DNA of 64,000 nt, taken from the NCBI RefSeq assembly GCF_963169125.1, contig NC_084802.1, positions 18,476,896-18,540,895 on the forward strand, in the 5' to 3' direction. The DNA is from Humulus lupulus. Lineage: Eukaryota; Streptophyta; Magnoliopsida; Rosales; Cannabaceae. This document shows, piece by piece, positions 46,416 through 55,322 of the stretch. The notes beneath the pieces were generated by a model. That model had not been told where the DNA came from and did not search any database. It worked only from the letters and a program-made list of their open reading frames with translations. Made by a program: the position numbers and the translations under genes. The number at the start of each line of letters is the position of its first letter. Within the stretch, counting starts at the first letter, position 1.

Positions 46416-47573
46416 TTATGTGAAGTAATCCACGACGACTACAACATATTTCACTCTGCCTTTGCCAGTCGAGAGAAAGCCTATGAGATCGATGCCCCAT
46501 ACTGCGAAAGGCCATGGGGATGTCAACATGGTTAGCTCGGATGGTGGGGCTCGGGGTATCGTGGCGAATCTCTGGCATTTGTCGCATTTCTTCACATACT
46601 CGAAAGAATCCGTTTTAATGGTTGGCCAGAAATATCCCTGGCGTATGATCTTCTTGGACAGGCTATGCCCCCCGGTGTGATCTCCGCAGAACCCTTCATG
46701 AATTTCTTCAATGATTTTCTTAGCTTCGGGAGGGGTTATGCACCTGAGTAACGACATGGAATATCCCCTTCGGTATAGCCTTCCATCCAAAATTGTGTAA
46801 CGGGGAAGTTGATACATCAACTTTCGAGCTTGGTTCCGATTTTTTGGAAGAACTCCGTTTTCGAGGTAATCAACTATCGGGGTCATCCAGGTCGGTTCTG
46901 TTTCGATCATACACACATCTTCCTCGTCTGGCTCGTTAATGCTTGGTGCTGATAGGTGTTCTATGGGTACAACATTCAGCTCTTCATCTTCGGTGGATGT
47001 GGCAAGTTGAGCTAAGGCATCTGCATTTGAGTTCTGTTCTCGGGGAACCTGTTCGATTGTATAGAATTCGAAACACTCTAACGCATATTTTGCCTTCTCC
47101 AAATAAGCTGCCATTCTAGTGCCACGAGCCTGGTATTCTCCTAGGACTTGATTAACCACGAGCTGGGAGTCACTGTAGCAATGTATAGCTTTAGCTTTAA
47201 GCTCCTTTGCTATACGAAGTCCCGCGAGTAGAGCCTCGTCCTCGGCCTCATTATTCGATGCTTTAAAGCCAAATCTTAAGGTGGAATGGAATCTACTTCC
47301 TGCAGGGGTAACCAGAATGACCCCTGCCCCCGCTCCATTTTCATTTGACGAGCCGTCGACGTAAAGTTTCCACAGCTCGTGGGCCATGGTTATTACCTCG
47401 TCGTCGGCTATACCAGTACATTCCACTATAAAGTCCGCCAATGCCTGTGCCTTAATGGTCGTTCTCGGGTGGTAGGTGATCTCGAACTGACCGAGCTCAA
47501 CAGCCCATTTAAGAAGTCGACTTGAAGCTTCTGGTTTAGACAGGACTTGCCTAAGTGGTTGATCAGTCAGCAC
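46416..47573 (-). pseudogene. E3 gypsy RNase H end, archaeal RNase H and integrase N-terminus
   Basis: 385 residues. VLSKPEASSRLLKWAVELGQ and ADFIVECTG close the gypsy RNase H. LWKLYVDGSSNENGAGAGVI, SNNEAEDEALLAGL and [17 protein letters not shown] form the second RNase H. LYRRGYSMSLLRC, HEGFCGDHTGGHSLSKK and YVKKCDKCQRF form the zinc domain, and TSPWPFAVWGIDLIGFL starts the catalytic core (first Asp). It ends at a TAA where E2 has a Lys codon. Confidence 0.9.
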
Positions 47574-47588
47574 ATGGATAGGATGTGC

Positions 47589-47876
47589 CTAAAAGTAAGG
47601 GTGGAGCTTACGGGATGAATGAATTAGACTGAGCGCGAGTTTCTCCATCAATGGGTATCTTGACTCTGCCCCCAGAAATCTTTTACTGATGTAGTAAACG
47701 GGTCTTTGCACCCTCTCTTCTTCTCGAACGAGCACTGCGCTTATCGCGTGTTCGGTGGTTGAAAGGTATAGGTACAATACTTCTCCCGTTTCAGGTTTTG
47801 ACAGGATGGGTGGTTCCGCTAGGTGCTTTTTGAGCTCCTGAAAGGCCAGCTCGCATTCCTCTGTCCATTCAAACTT
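47589..47876 (-). pseudogene. E3 gypsy RNase H, N-terminal part
   Basis: KFEWTEECELAFQELKKHL leads into VLYLYLSTTEH-type sequence (YLYLSTTEHAISAVLVREEE, VYYISKRFLGAESRYPLMEK). It lies between the TAG at 47877 (Lys in E2) and the TAG at 47589 (Gln codon CAG in E2). Confidence 0.85.
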
Positions 47877-48785
47877 CTAACCTCCTCTCAGTAAGTTGAA
47901 AAATGGAAGACCACGATCAGTAGACTTCGAGATGAATCTGCTTAGGGCCGCCATCCTGCCAGTCAGACTTTGGACATCTTTGTGCCTTCGAGGTGAAGGC
48001 ATGTCAATCAGGGCCTTGATCTTGTCGGGGTTGGCCTCGATTCCATGAGAGTTCACAATAAAGCCCAGAAATTTTCCTGAAGATACCCCAAAAGTGCACT
48101 TCTGAGGATTTAGCTTCATGTTATACTTCCTGAGCACGCCGAAGCACTCTTCGAGGTCATCAACATGGTTCTTGTTGAGTTGAGACTTTACAAGCATGTC
48201 ATCAACATAAACCTCCATATTGTTCCCTATTTGTTCTGAAAACATCATGTTTACGAGCCGCTGGTATGTGGCTCCAACATTCTTGAGCCCGAATGGCATG
48301 ACATTATAGCAGTATAGCCCTTTATCCGTGATGAAGCTCGTATGTTCTTGGTCGGGGGCATGCATGGGAATCTGGTTATATCCAGAATAAGCATCCATGA
48401 ACGACATTAGGCCATGCCCCGCCGTGGCATCTACGAGCTGGTCAATCCTTGGTAACGGAAAACAGTCTTTAGGGCAAGCTTTGTTGAGATCTGAGTAGTC
48501 AATACAGGTTCTCCACGTCCCATTGGGCTTCGGGACCAACACCGGATTGGCTACCCAGTCAGGGTAAAAGGCATCCCTAATGAATCCGTTTTCCTTTAAC
48601 CTGTCAACCTCCTCCTTTAGTGCTTTCTTTCTGTCTTCATCCAATTGTCTTCGCTTTTGTTGCTTCGGAGGGAAGCTTTTGTCTATGTTTAGTGCGTGGC
48701 TTGCTACATTCGGGCTTATCCCCACCATGTCTGAGTGTGACCATGCGAAGACATCCTGGTTTTTCTTCAGAAAGCAAATTAATTG
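47877..48785 (-). pseudogene. E3 reverse transcriptase
   Basis: The frame from QLICFLKKNQDVFAWSHSDM through the RT core: NPVLVPKPNGTWRTCIDY, CFPLPRIDQLVDA, SFMDAYSGYNQIPMH, YNVMPFGLKNVGATYQRLV, then EVYVDDMLVKSQ (catalytic YVDD intact), LNPQKCTFGVSSGKFLGFIV and SLTGRMAALSRFI. It is flanked by the TAG at 48786, shared with E2, and by the TAG at 47877. The core shows no lesion. Confidence 0.92.
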
Positions 48786-48788
48786 CTA
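48786..48788 (-). other. TAG at the protease/RT boundary in tobamovirus-type readthrough context
   Basis: The minus strand reads ACA AAA TAG CAA TTA ATT; protease and RT are in the same frame on both sides. UAG followed by CAR-YYA is the known readthrough context of tobacco mosaic virus replicase. E2 has TAG CAA TTG at the same place; E1 has sense sequence. Readthrough is an inference. Confidence 0.55.
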
Positions 48789-49394
48789 TTTTGTCTCATC
48801 TTGGAGGTGTTTTTCGACCTTTACCTTCTTCGAGGGATCAACCTCCTCGAGCTGAACTTCTTCGAGCTCCTCTAAAGGTTCGAGGTCAACTTTCTCCTCA
48901 ATCCTCGGATCAATCTCCTCGTCAATTTCTAAAACCGTTCCGTCTTTGTTTTGTATAATAGCGAGTGCTTGAGCGCTCGTTTGTTTCTTTCCCCTCAAGG
49001 AGATGCTATAGCATTCCCTCCCTGCCAATTGGTCTCCTTTTAATGTCCCGACTCCGCTAGGGGTCGGGAACTTAAGGGCCAGATGCCTTACTGATGAAAC
49101 TGCCCCCAGCCCGACCAGGGCGGGTCTCCCGAGCAGCACATTGTAGGCAGATGGTAAGTCTACTACCACGAACTCCATTATCTTGGTCACCGAGACTGGA
49201 TAGTCTCCCAAGGTCACGGGGAGCTCAATGGATCCCATACAGGCTGTTCCTTCTCCTGAAAAGCCGTACAAAGTAGTTGCACATGCTTTCAGGTCGCGAA
49301 GGGAGAGTCCCATCTTCTCGAGGGTTGCTTTATAAAGGATGTTGACTGAGCTCCCATTATCTATGAGAACTCGGTGGACCCTTTTATTGGCCAA
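48789..49394 (-). pseudogene. E3 aspartic protease
   Basis: KRVHRVLIDNGSSVNILYKA (catalytic Asp in DNGSS, residues ~4-18), GSIELPVTLGDYPV, VVDLPSAYNVLLGRPALVGL, then the acidic tail EIDEEIDPRIEEKVDLEPLE. It is cut upstream by a TAG at 49395 where E2 has CAG. Confidence 0.88.
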
Positions 49395-50201
49395 CTAAAA
49401 AGTAATGACCAGCGGATCATGATGAGGGAACTGAACATGGGAGGCGTCTTCCTCGGTGAAGGTTATTGGTTGTGTTTCAATCCTCTGGCTTTTTGGTGCC
49501 CTAGGTTCGGGTTCATAAGGAGACTCGTCCCCTGTCTTTAACTCGTTAACATATCTCTTTTGGGCATTCCTGCCTCCTCCTGCGAGGTGAGGCCCTCCCG
49601 AGATGGTTATTACATCCTCTCCATCTATCCGCGGGGGCCTGTCCTCTTCCCGAGCTCGGGAGTTATTGCTTTGTGTCATCGGAGGCGCGGCTACTCTCTG
49701 GCTCGCGGCCGTCTGACCAGTTCTCTGGTTTTTGACATATTGCCGGAAGTAACCTCTCAAGATCAACCCTTCGATCTTGTCCTTCAATTGTCGACATTCA
49801 TCTGTTGTATGCCCGGTGTCTATGTGGAACCAGCAATATTTACTGGAATCCCTCTTGGATTTTTGATTTCTCATCGGGTCCGGACGCCTAAAGGGGACCT
49901 GGTTTTCATTAGCCAGGTATATGTTCTCCCGAGACTCATTGAGCTCGGTGTATACTCTATACACGGAGAAATATCTCTCCCCTTTCTTTTTCTTTCCTCC
50001 TTCAGCTTCGGGGTTACTTCCTTCGTTCTTTTTTCTCTTGGAGGGGTTCTCCGTGGCAGGCTTTGGAGCTGCTGGGTCTGCCGAGGTTGAGGCAGAGTTA
50101 ATGTTTATCGTTGTATTTTCGGACTGGGAAGTCTCTTTGAGCGTCGACCTCGCTTCCTCTACATTGACAAACCACTGCGCTCGTCTATTAAATTCGGTTA
50201 T
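49395..50201 (-). pseudogene. E3 gag C-terminus and pre-protease region
   Basis: It starts after a TGA at 50202. A Lys-rich spacer, YRVYTELNESRENIYLANEN, RRPDPMRNQKSKRDSSKY, the zinc-knuckle-like CWFHIDTGHTTDECRQLKD, then SGGPHLAGGGRNAQKR and SHVQFPHHDPLVIT. Same frame as the rest of gag-pol. Confidence 0.85.
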
Positions 50202-50909
50202 TCACCTTACCGGTTTCCCTTGCATGTCATCCCAAAGGGCACTTCCCGGTAATACACCAGCTCGGATAGCCATTAGGTGCCCACTGTCATCCACGTTTCG
50301 AGCTCGGGCTACTTCCAGATTAAATCTTGTTAGGTAACTTTTTAGTGTTTCGCCCGGCTGTTGTCGGACGTTAGTTAAGGTGGATGCCTCTGGTCTGACC
50401 CCCATCATTGCTCTAAACTGTTTCTTAAAGTCTTTAGACAACTGCTCCCATGAGGTTATTGAGTGTCTCTTATATTTTTCGAACCAACTTTTGGCAGGTC
50501 CTACCAATAATGTTGGAAACAACATACACCTGAGCTCGTAACCCACGTTACTGACTCTCATGATAGTTTTGAACGTGCTCAGGTGACTACACGGGTCGGT
50601 TTTTCCTTCAAACGTTGGGACGTGAGGAATCCGAAACCCCTGAGGAAATTGAGTGTTGGAAATATGGGGAGCAAACGGCTCGAGCTCCTCATCAGAGTCC
50701 TCATATCGACCATTTCCTCGTTCATTCTTTAAAAGCCTAAAGGCTCTTTCGAGCTGATCGATTCTTTCTTGGACTGGGTCAGTAGGAAGTGCTGTCTGGA
50801 ATTGATTGTCATTGATCGTGATTCCAGGCTCGCGTCTCCGCAAGGGATCTCTACGCTTATTCAAGCGATCCCTCAGGTCTGGATTTGTTTGATCTCCATT
50901 ACCCCAACT
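50202..50909 (-). pseudogene. E3 gag core
   Basis: RREPGITINDNQFQ, helix ERIDQLERAFRLLKNERG, FAPHISNTQFPQGFRIPHVP, GPAKSWFEKYKRHSITSWEQ, FKKQFRAMMGVRPEASTL, SGHLMAIRAGVLPGSALWDD. This is the standard Retrotrans_gag core. It lies between TAG at 50910 and TGA at 50202. Confidence 0.88.
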
Positions 50910-51581
50910 CTAGTTCAGATGATTTCGCAGGTCGGGACGATTCTTGCGGCTTCCGGTATTCTTACGACCTCGGTCATGCTTACTGACTGACCTAGTATCT
51001 CCGGAATCTTCACTGGTAATACTCATTTCTTGGTTATTTCGCGATGGATTCTTCCTATGTCGCCTCGTCTCCGCCGTGCGAGACCAAGACGTTTGACTTT
51101 TCTCAGATGGAGCGCCTCTCTGCTCCAGGAAAGTCTCCCTGTTTCCTTGTCTTTCCCCCGCACGCCCTTCATCCTGATCTCGAACTGGTTGAGCATTCCT
51201 GCGGGGTGGCGAAGGATATCTTATGGGTGACGGAGGGAACCGTATAGGCGACGGTGGCTGCCACCCCTGTCGCGGCCTAGAGGGTCCAGAGTTTGCCCGA
51301 GATGGGTTGGTCGCATTTGGTGCGCTCCCAGGTACCTGAGTCCGAGCCTCTGCAGGGGTTCGATTATTCTCAGCTCCTGCAAGCATTTCCACAGGCGGGT
51401 AAGCCGGGGCCCGAGCTCGAGTACTCCTCTGGGGCCTAGGTGGAGCGGATGGCTCTGCTGGTGCCGGAGGTTGAGTCGGCCTCCTTGTGGCAGCGTCCTT
51501 TCGTGGACGCCCGCGGGGCCTCCGGGGAGGAACATGCACGTCCCTTAGAGGAGGGACTTGGTTTTCGCGCGGAGGCGGGGG
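50910..51581 (-). pseudogene. E3 gag N-terminal proline/arginine-rich region
   Basis: PPRRPRGRPRKDAATRRPTQ (an AT-hook-like RPRGRPRK sequence), Pro/Ala-rich tracts, then TAETRRHRKNPSRNNQEMSI. A TAG at 50910 follows (Trp-like codon elsewhere). It is disordered and basic and may bind nucleic acid. Confidence 0.75.
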
Positions 51582-51854
51582 CTAAGCCACCTGCGCCTCT
51601 GCGGCTATCCTTGTCAACTCCTCATTCCGTTTGTTGGCCTCTGCCAATAGCTGTTTCAACTTCCAGTTTTCAAGTTCCACAATAGGAACGTACCACTCAG
51701 GATTGTAGTACATATCCTCATCTCTTGGTGGAGGAGGTGGTCCCCGGGAATCAGAAGACCCACTTCTCTCTTCAGCATCTGAATTCTCCATTGGCTGTTT
51801 TCCAGGACGTCTTGGGTAATTTTCTTCAGGTGTGTTCTGATTGTTTGTGGCCAT
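51582..51854 (-). pseudogene. E3 gag start
   Basis: The ATG at 51854 is the first in the transcript after the primer site, 27 bp away. MATNNQNTPEENYPRRPGKQ, an acidic/proline stretch, then a short coiled coil (LENWKLKQLLAEANKRNEEL). TAG at 51582. Confidence 0.75.
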
Positions 51855-51880
51855 GATTTTCTCAGGGATGAATGCTTAAG

Positions 51881-51899
51881 GCTCTCAATGAAAGCACCA
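51881..51899 (-). promoter_or_regulatory. E3 primer binding site
   Basis: TGGTGCTTTCATTGAGAGC on the minus strand, three bases from the 5' LTR. It is identical to the E1 site although the LTRs differ. Confidence 0.72.
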
Positions 51900-51902
51900 A
51901 AC

Positions 51903-52698
51903 TGTTGACGCCGTTTTTTGTCAACAGTGAAAGGAGAGCACGTAAACAATAACTGATAATGGCCAATTAAAATATAACAACACGAACACACGATTTTTAC
52001 GTGGTTCAGCAGTTAAATCTGCCTAGTCCACGAGTCTCTGTTATTAAACTCAAGATTATCTCTGAAAATTCTTAAGCGTGAATTCTCCAGAGTTTTTTCT
52101 CAAGGTTCAGAATTTCCCTCCATTACAATGGTGCATAACCTCTCTATTTATAGAGAAGGTTGCAGAATACTATCCCACATATTTTGGGTAGTTACTCTTT
52201 TTGTGTAAATAAAATAAATGGCTTTAAATGCCCCTAATCAGATATAAAAGGAAACGTCCCCTGAAGACCAGGGGACGTATAACTGACCAAATAATATCCC
52301 ACGATTCTAGGGGATTTACAGTAATAAATGAGGATTACATCTCGTATGGACAACACTTATAGATATTCAAGGTTTTTATCATATATCTCCAAGGCCTTAG
52401 CTTCCCAGGTTTCTCGTCAGCTTTCGAGCTAGAGACATCTCCCAAGGTCACATGGCTTTCGAGATCGTCTGTGCGTCGAGCTCGGGACCTCTGATCAGAG
52501 GTCATCCCTGAGGATGGATGCGTCCCCGGAACTACCTCTCGATATCATGAACATTTCGAGGTCACCATATTCGAGGTCATCTATGTCTTGCATGCTCGAT
52601 ATTTAGTCCTGGAGGATACTCCAAACTATACGAGTTCATTTGCTGCGAATCCAGCTTTCGAGGTCATATTTAACATAGCTCGAAATCTGGGTATAACA
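51903..52698 (-). mobile_element. E3 5' LTR
   Basis: 796 bp, TGTTGACGCCG..GGTATAACA. It should drive gag-pol. It is followed by the second AACTT. Confidence 0.93.
52143..52156 (-). promoter_or_regulatory. E3 LTR TATA-like box
   Basis: TCTCTATAAATAGA on the minus strand, within the 5' LTR. The same box is kept in all LTRs of this family here. Confidence 0.55.
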
Positions 52699-52828
52699 AA
52701 CTTAATTTTAAAATTCATGTATAATATTTAATATTATATTAAACATGTAATATATAATCTCTTGTTGCCACTCTCAAATTCAAAAACTAGAATAAACATA
52801 AACTTATATAAAAATAAATAAATTATTT
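52699..52828. other. Flank between E3 and the solo LTR
   Basis: Matches 23575-23702 of the left copy. No gene. Confidence 0.8.
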
Positions 52829-53625
52829 TGTTGACGTCGTCTTTCGTCAACAGTGAATATAGAGCACGTAAACAATAAATAATTATGGCTAGAAAAATAT
52901 ATAAAATAAGGAGGATTTTTTACGTGGTTCAGCAGTTAATTCTGCCTAGTCCACGAGTCTTTGTTATTAGAACTTAAGATGATTTCTGGAAATTCTTCAA
53001 GAATGAATTCTCCAGAGTTTCTCTCAAGATTACAAAATTTCGGTCCTTTACAAAGGTACAGGACTTCTCTATTTATAGAGGAAGTCTCAAAATACTATCC
53101 CACACGTCTTTGGGAAGTTATTCTTTATGTCAATAAATTTAATGGCTTTAAAAGCCTGTAACTCCTATATACAAGGAAACGTCCCCTGAAGACCAGGGGG
53201 CGTATAACTGAATAATAAATATCCCTTTATTATAGAGAAGTTACAACAATAAATGTAGGCGGCATCTCTCTAAATGACTCATTAAGATGTTCAAAGTTAG
53301 CAATCTACATCGTCAGTGCCGTGCCAACCCAGGTCACTTAGTGACTTTCGAGTTGTAATATTTTCCCCGAGATCATGTGGTTTCGAGCTTATACTCGTGT
53401 CAGGCTCGGGCCTCTTGGTCCGAGGTCATCTAAAAATGGACGCCTTCTGATGTCTATCCTTCGAGCTCACAAAGATTTCGAGGTCACCCCATCTTCGGGG
53501 CTGCCACCAACTATGCAGATTCGGCGCATGGGTTGCGAACACGTACTCTAGATATTGCGAGCCCACACCTGACGAATCCAGCTTTCGAGATCACAATTCT
53601 CAAGGCTCGAAATCTGGGTGTAACA
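52829..53625 (-). mobile_element. Solo LTR at the E2 insertion site in the right copy
   Basis: 797 bp, flanked by TATTT on both sides (52824-52828 and 53626-53630). Left flank and LTR match 23640-24499, where E2 continues into its interior. It is thus the recombined remainder of the same insertion. Confidence 0.9.
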
Positions 53626-53720
53626 TATTTAATTAAAATAGGACATTTATTTGAAATTTATATGACATTAATATAAATTTAATAAAAATAATTAATAAAT
53701 TCTATAAATAAAACTAAGCA
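53626..53720. repeat. Remainder of the AT-rich Helitron-like repeat
   Basis: Continues the repeat 23152-23702 after the TATTT site (aattaaaataggacattta is close to aattaaaataggatatttta in the 21168 member). No gene. Confidence 0.5.
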
Positions 53721-53751
53721 AACGTGTATATTGCACGTTGATTTTATCTAG
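53721..53751 (+). mobile_element. Helitron-like 3' end
   Basis: Hairpin AACGTG-tatattg-CACGTT (53721-53739), eight bases, then CTAG at 53748-53751 followed by T. Plant Helitrons end in a short hairpin about 10 bases before CTRR and insert before T. The 5' end is unproven; TC at about 23120 (atcgattataaattac) is a candidate. Confidence 0.45.
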
Positions 53752-53808
53752 TATATATATATATGTGGGGCATAATATCGATTATAAATTACTTATATAT
53801 ATATAGAT

Positions 53809-54150
53809 GGGGCACTCTTAATGGTTACTACCCATGGATGATTACTTTAATATTAACCATTAGATTAAGATCAATGGTCTATATTCATAGTTGCTAATTA
53901 ATATTTCTAAAAGTAAATTTTGATTTTTTTAAATTTTTGGAAAGGCTACTTGATTACATGGCAGTTACATATTTATTAAATTAAAAAATAAATAAAAAAT
54001 CTTACTTAAGCATTATATATGAAAATTAAAAATTAATGTAGAAAAAATATATTTACCTATTGGTGACTTGCTATACTAAGTCACTATGTTGCCACATCAT
54101 CATAATTATTAGTACTCATCTATGGGTAGTAACCATTGAGAAGTCTTCCA
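53809..54150. mobile_element. 342-bp MITE, Mutator-like
   Basis: Imperfect terminal inverted repeats of about 38 bp: the left end ggggcactcttaatggttac against the reverse of the right end tggaagacttctcaatggtt; both go on ..actacccat.gatga.tact. The 9-bp target duplication tatatagat lies at 53800-53808 and 54151-54159. A 9-bp duplication points to the Mutator superfamily. No coding sequence. Confidence 0.72.
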
Positions 54151-54159
54151 TATATAGAT

Positions 54160-54571
54160 ATATAATAAAGGTATTTGTGGTACAAAAAATATAACTTTTT
54201 TTCTTTGACAAAAAAATACCTGAAGTTACTAAAATGTTGCACCTATCAATATCCAAACAATTAGCATTTGTTATATAACACTTCTCACATTCTTAATAGC
54301 CCATTTTATATATAAACTAACTTAAAACTATAAAAAATAATTAAAATTATTTTTCAAAATATGAAAAAAAAAGTTTAAATTAATTCTAAAACTAAAAAAA
54401 ATGGTTGTACTTAATAAAAATTTGTTATACCCAATTTTTGAGAATAATGAAGTGGCAAGAGGCATAAGGATTACCGTAGGTGAAGCTGGTGACACCCATT
54501 AATAAAATGGCATGTACACTCCATTGATGTGGCTATTATTAGCTTGGTCACCTCAAGACTTGGTCGCCTCA
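54160..54571. other. AT-rich spacer, no gene seen
   Basis: Low-complexity sequence. The end (54430-54571) may be degraded hAT sequence but shows no motif. Confidence 0.5.
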
Positions 54572-55322
54572 ATGATATAAGAGGACAAGGATATGATAAT
54601 AGATTTAACATGAAAGGAGAGCACCAAACTATACAAAAATGATTATTAGAGATAAATCCTAGAGCATATATACATTGTGTGGTTGCATAATCTTAATTTA
54701 GTGATTTATGATGTTGCTAATTCTTGTATTAAAATTGTATTATTTTTTGGTGTTTTACAATATATATATTCATTATTGTCTTCTTCAACAAAGCAATGGA
54801 CAATATTGAAAAATAACATATCTACTTTGATCGTGAAATCACTGTCTCGAACACATTGGGAAAGTCATATTGAAACTGTTAAGGCAATTAAATTACAAGC
54901 TTCAAACATAAGAGATGCAAAGATAATACTGAAGCTAAATGTTTAATAACTTCTGAATTGAGAATTTTGAATGTGTGTTGAGCATGACTATTTGGTATGA
55001 TATTTTGTTTCATTTCAATTTAATTAGTAAAAATTTACAAAGAAAAAAAATGGACATTGACAAAGCTATAAATGAGTTAAATGACCTCCTTTCTTTTTTT
55101 GAAAATTATAGGAAAAATAGATTTGCAAATGCTATGATTGTTGCAAAAAAAAAAAAAAAAAATTGCAAGTGAGATGAAAATAGAGCCTAAATTTTATGAA
55201 AATTGTGTGATTCATAGGAAAAGACAATTTGATGAAAATGTTGATGAATATAAAATTAAATGTGTTGAAGAATCATTCCAAATTGATTATTTTTTATACA
55301 TGATTGATCAAATTCTTTGTTT
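54572..55322 (+). pseudogene. hAT-type transposase relic (zinc finger MYM-type/DUF4371-like), 5' part
   Basis: Pieces in changing frames follow the order of this family: NDIRGQGYDNRFNMKGEHQ (about 54576), LHNLNLVIYDVANSC, FFGVLQYIYSLLSSSTKQW, SLSRTHWESHIETVKAIK (54677-54946), MTIWYDILFHFNLISKNLQR (54984-), then EMKIEPKFYENCVIHRKRQF and FQIDYFLYMIDQILC. At least three frameshifts, one at a run of 18 A (about 55143-55160), and stops. It is split at 55322 by a LINE and resumes at 58755. Confidence 0.8.

Larger units (their letters stand above)
39930..52698 (-). mobile_element. E3: complete Tat-lineage Ty3/gypsy retrotransposon
   Basis: 12,769 bp with 796-bp LTRs at 39930-40725 and 51903-52698 (about eleven differences by eye, near 1.4%) and target duplication AACTT (39925-39929 and 52699-52703). 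The left gene copy (about 23575) shows the unbroken site gaaacttaatttt. On the minus strand, gag-protease-RT-RNaseH-RNaseH-integrase occupies 51854-45666 as a single frame with eight in-frame stops and no frameshift. On the plus strand, 41719-44630 is a spliced antisense gene. A 68-bp tandem array sits between the two. The primer site is at 51881 and the polypurine tract at 40726. Confidence 0.93.
35531..53625. repeat. Right copy of the tandem duplication
   Basis: It matches the left copy from cgtaaaattgaaag on, through the uninterrupted LARD target site (about 36165), the gene (37157-38991), the E3 insertion at 39930, the flank 52699-52828 (matching 23575-23702) and the LTR 52829-53625. Confidence 0.85.

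Noticed and set aside
13000..53625. Reading the two gene copies as certain paralogues
   Set aside because: The insertion differences are also what two haplotypes would show, and a wrongly merged heterozygous assembly cannot be excluded from sequence alone.
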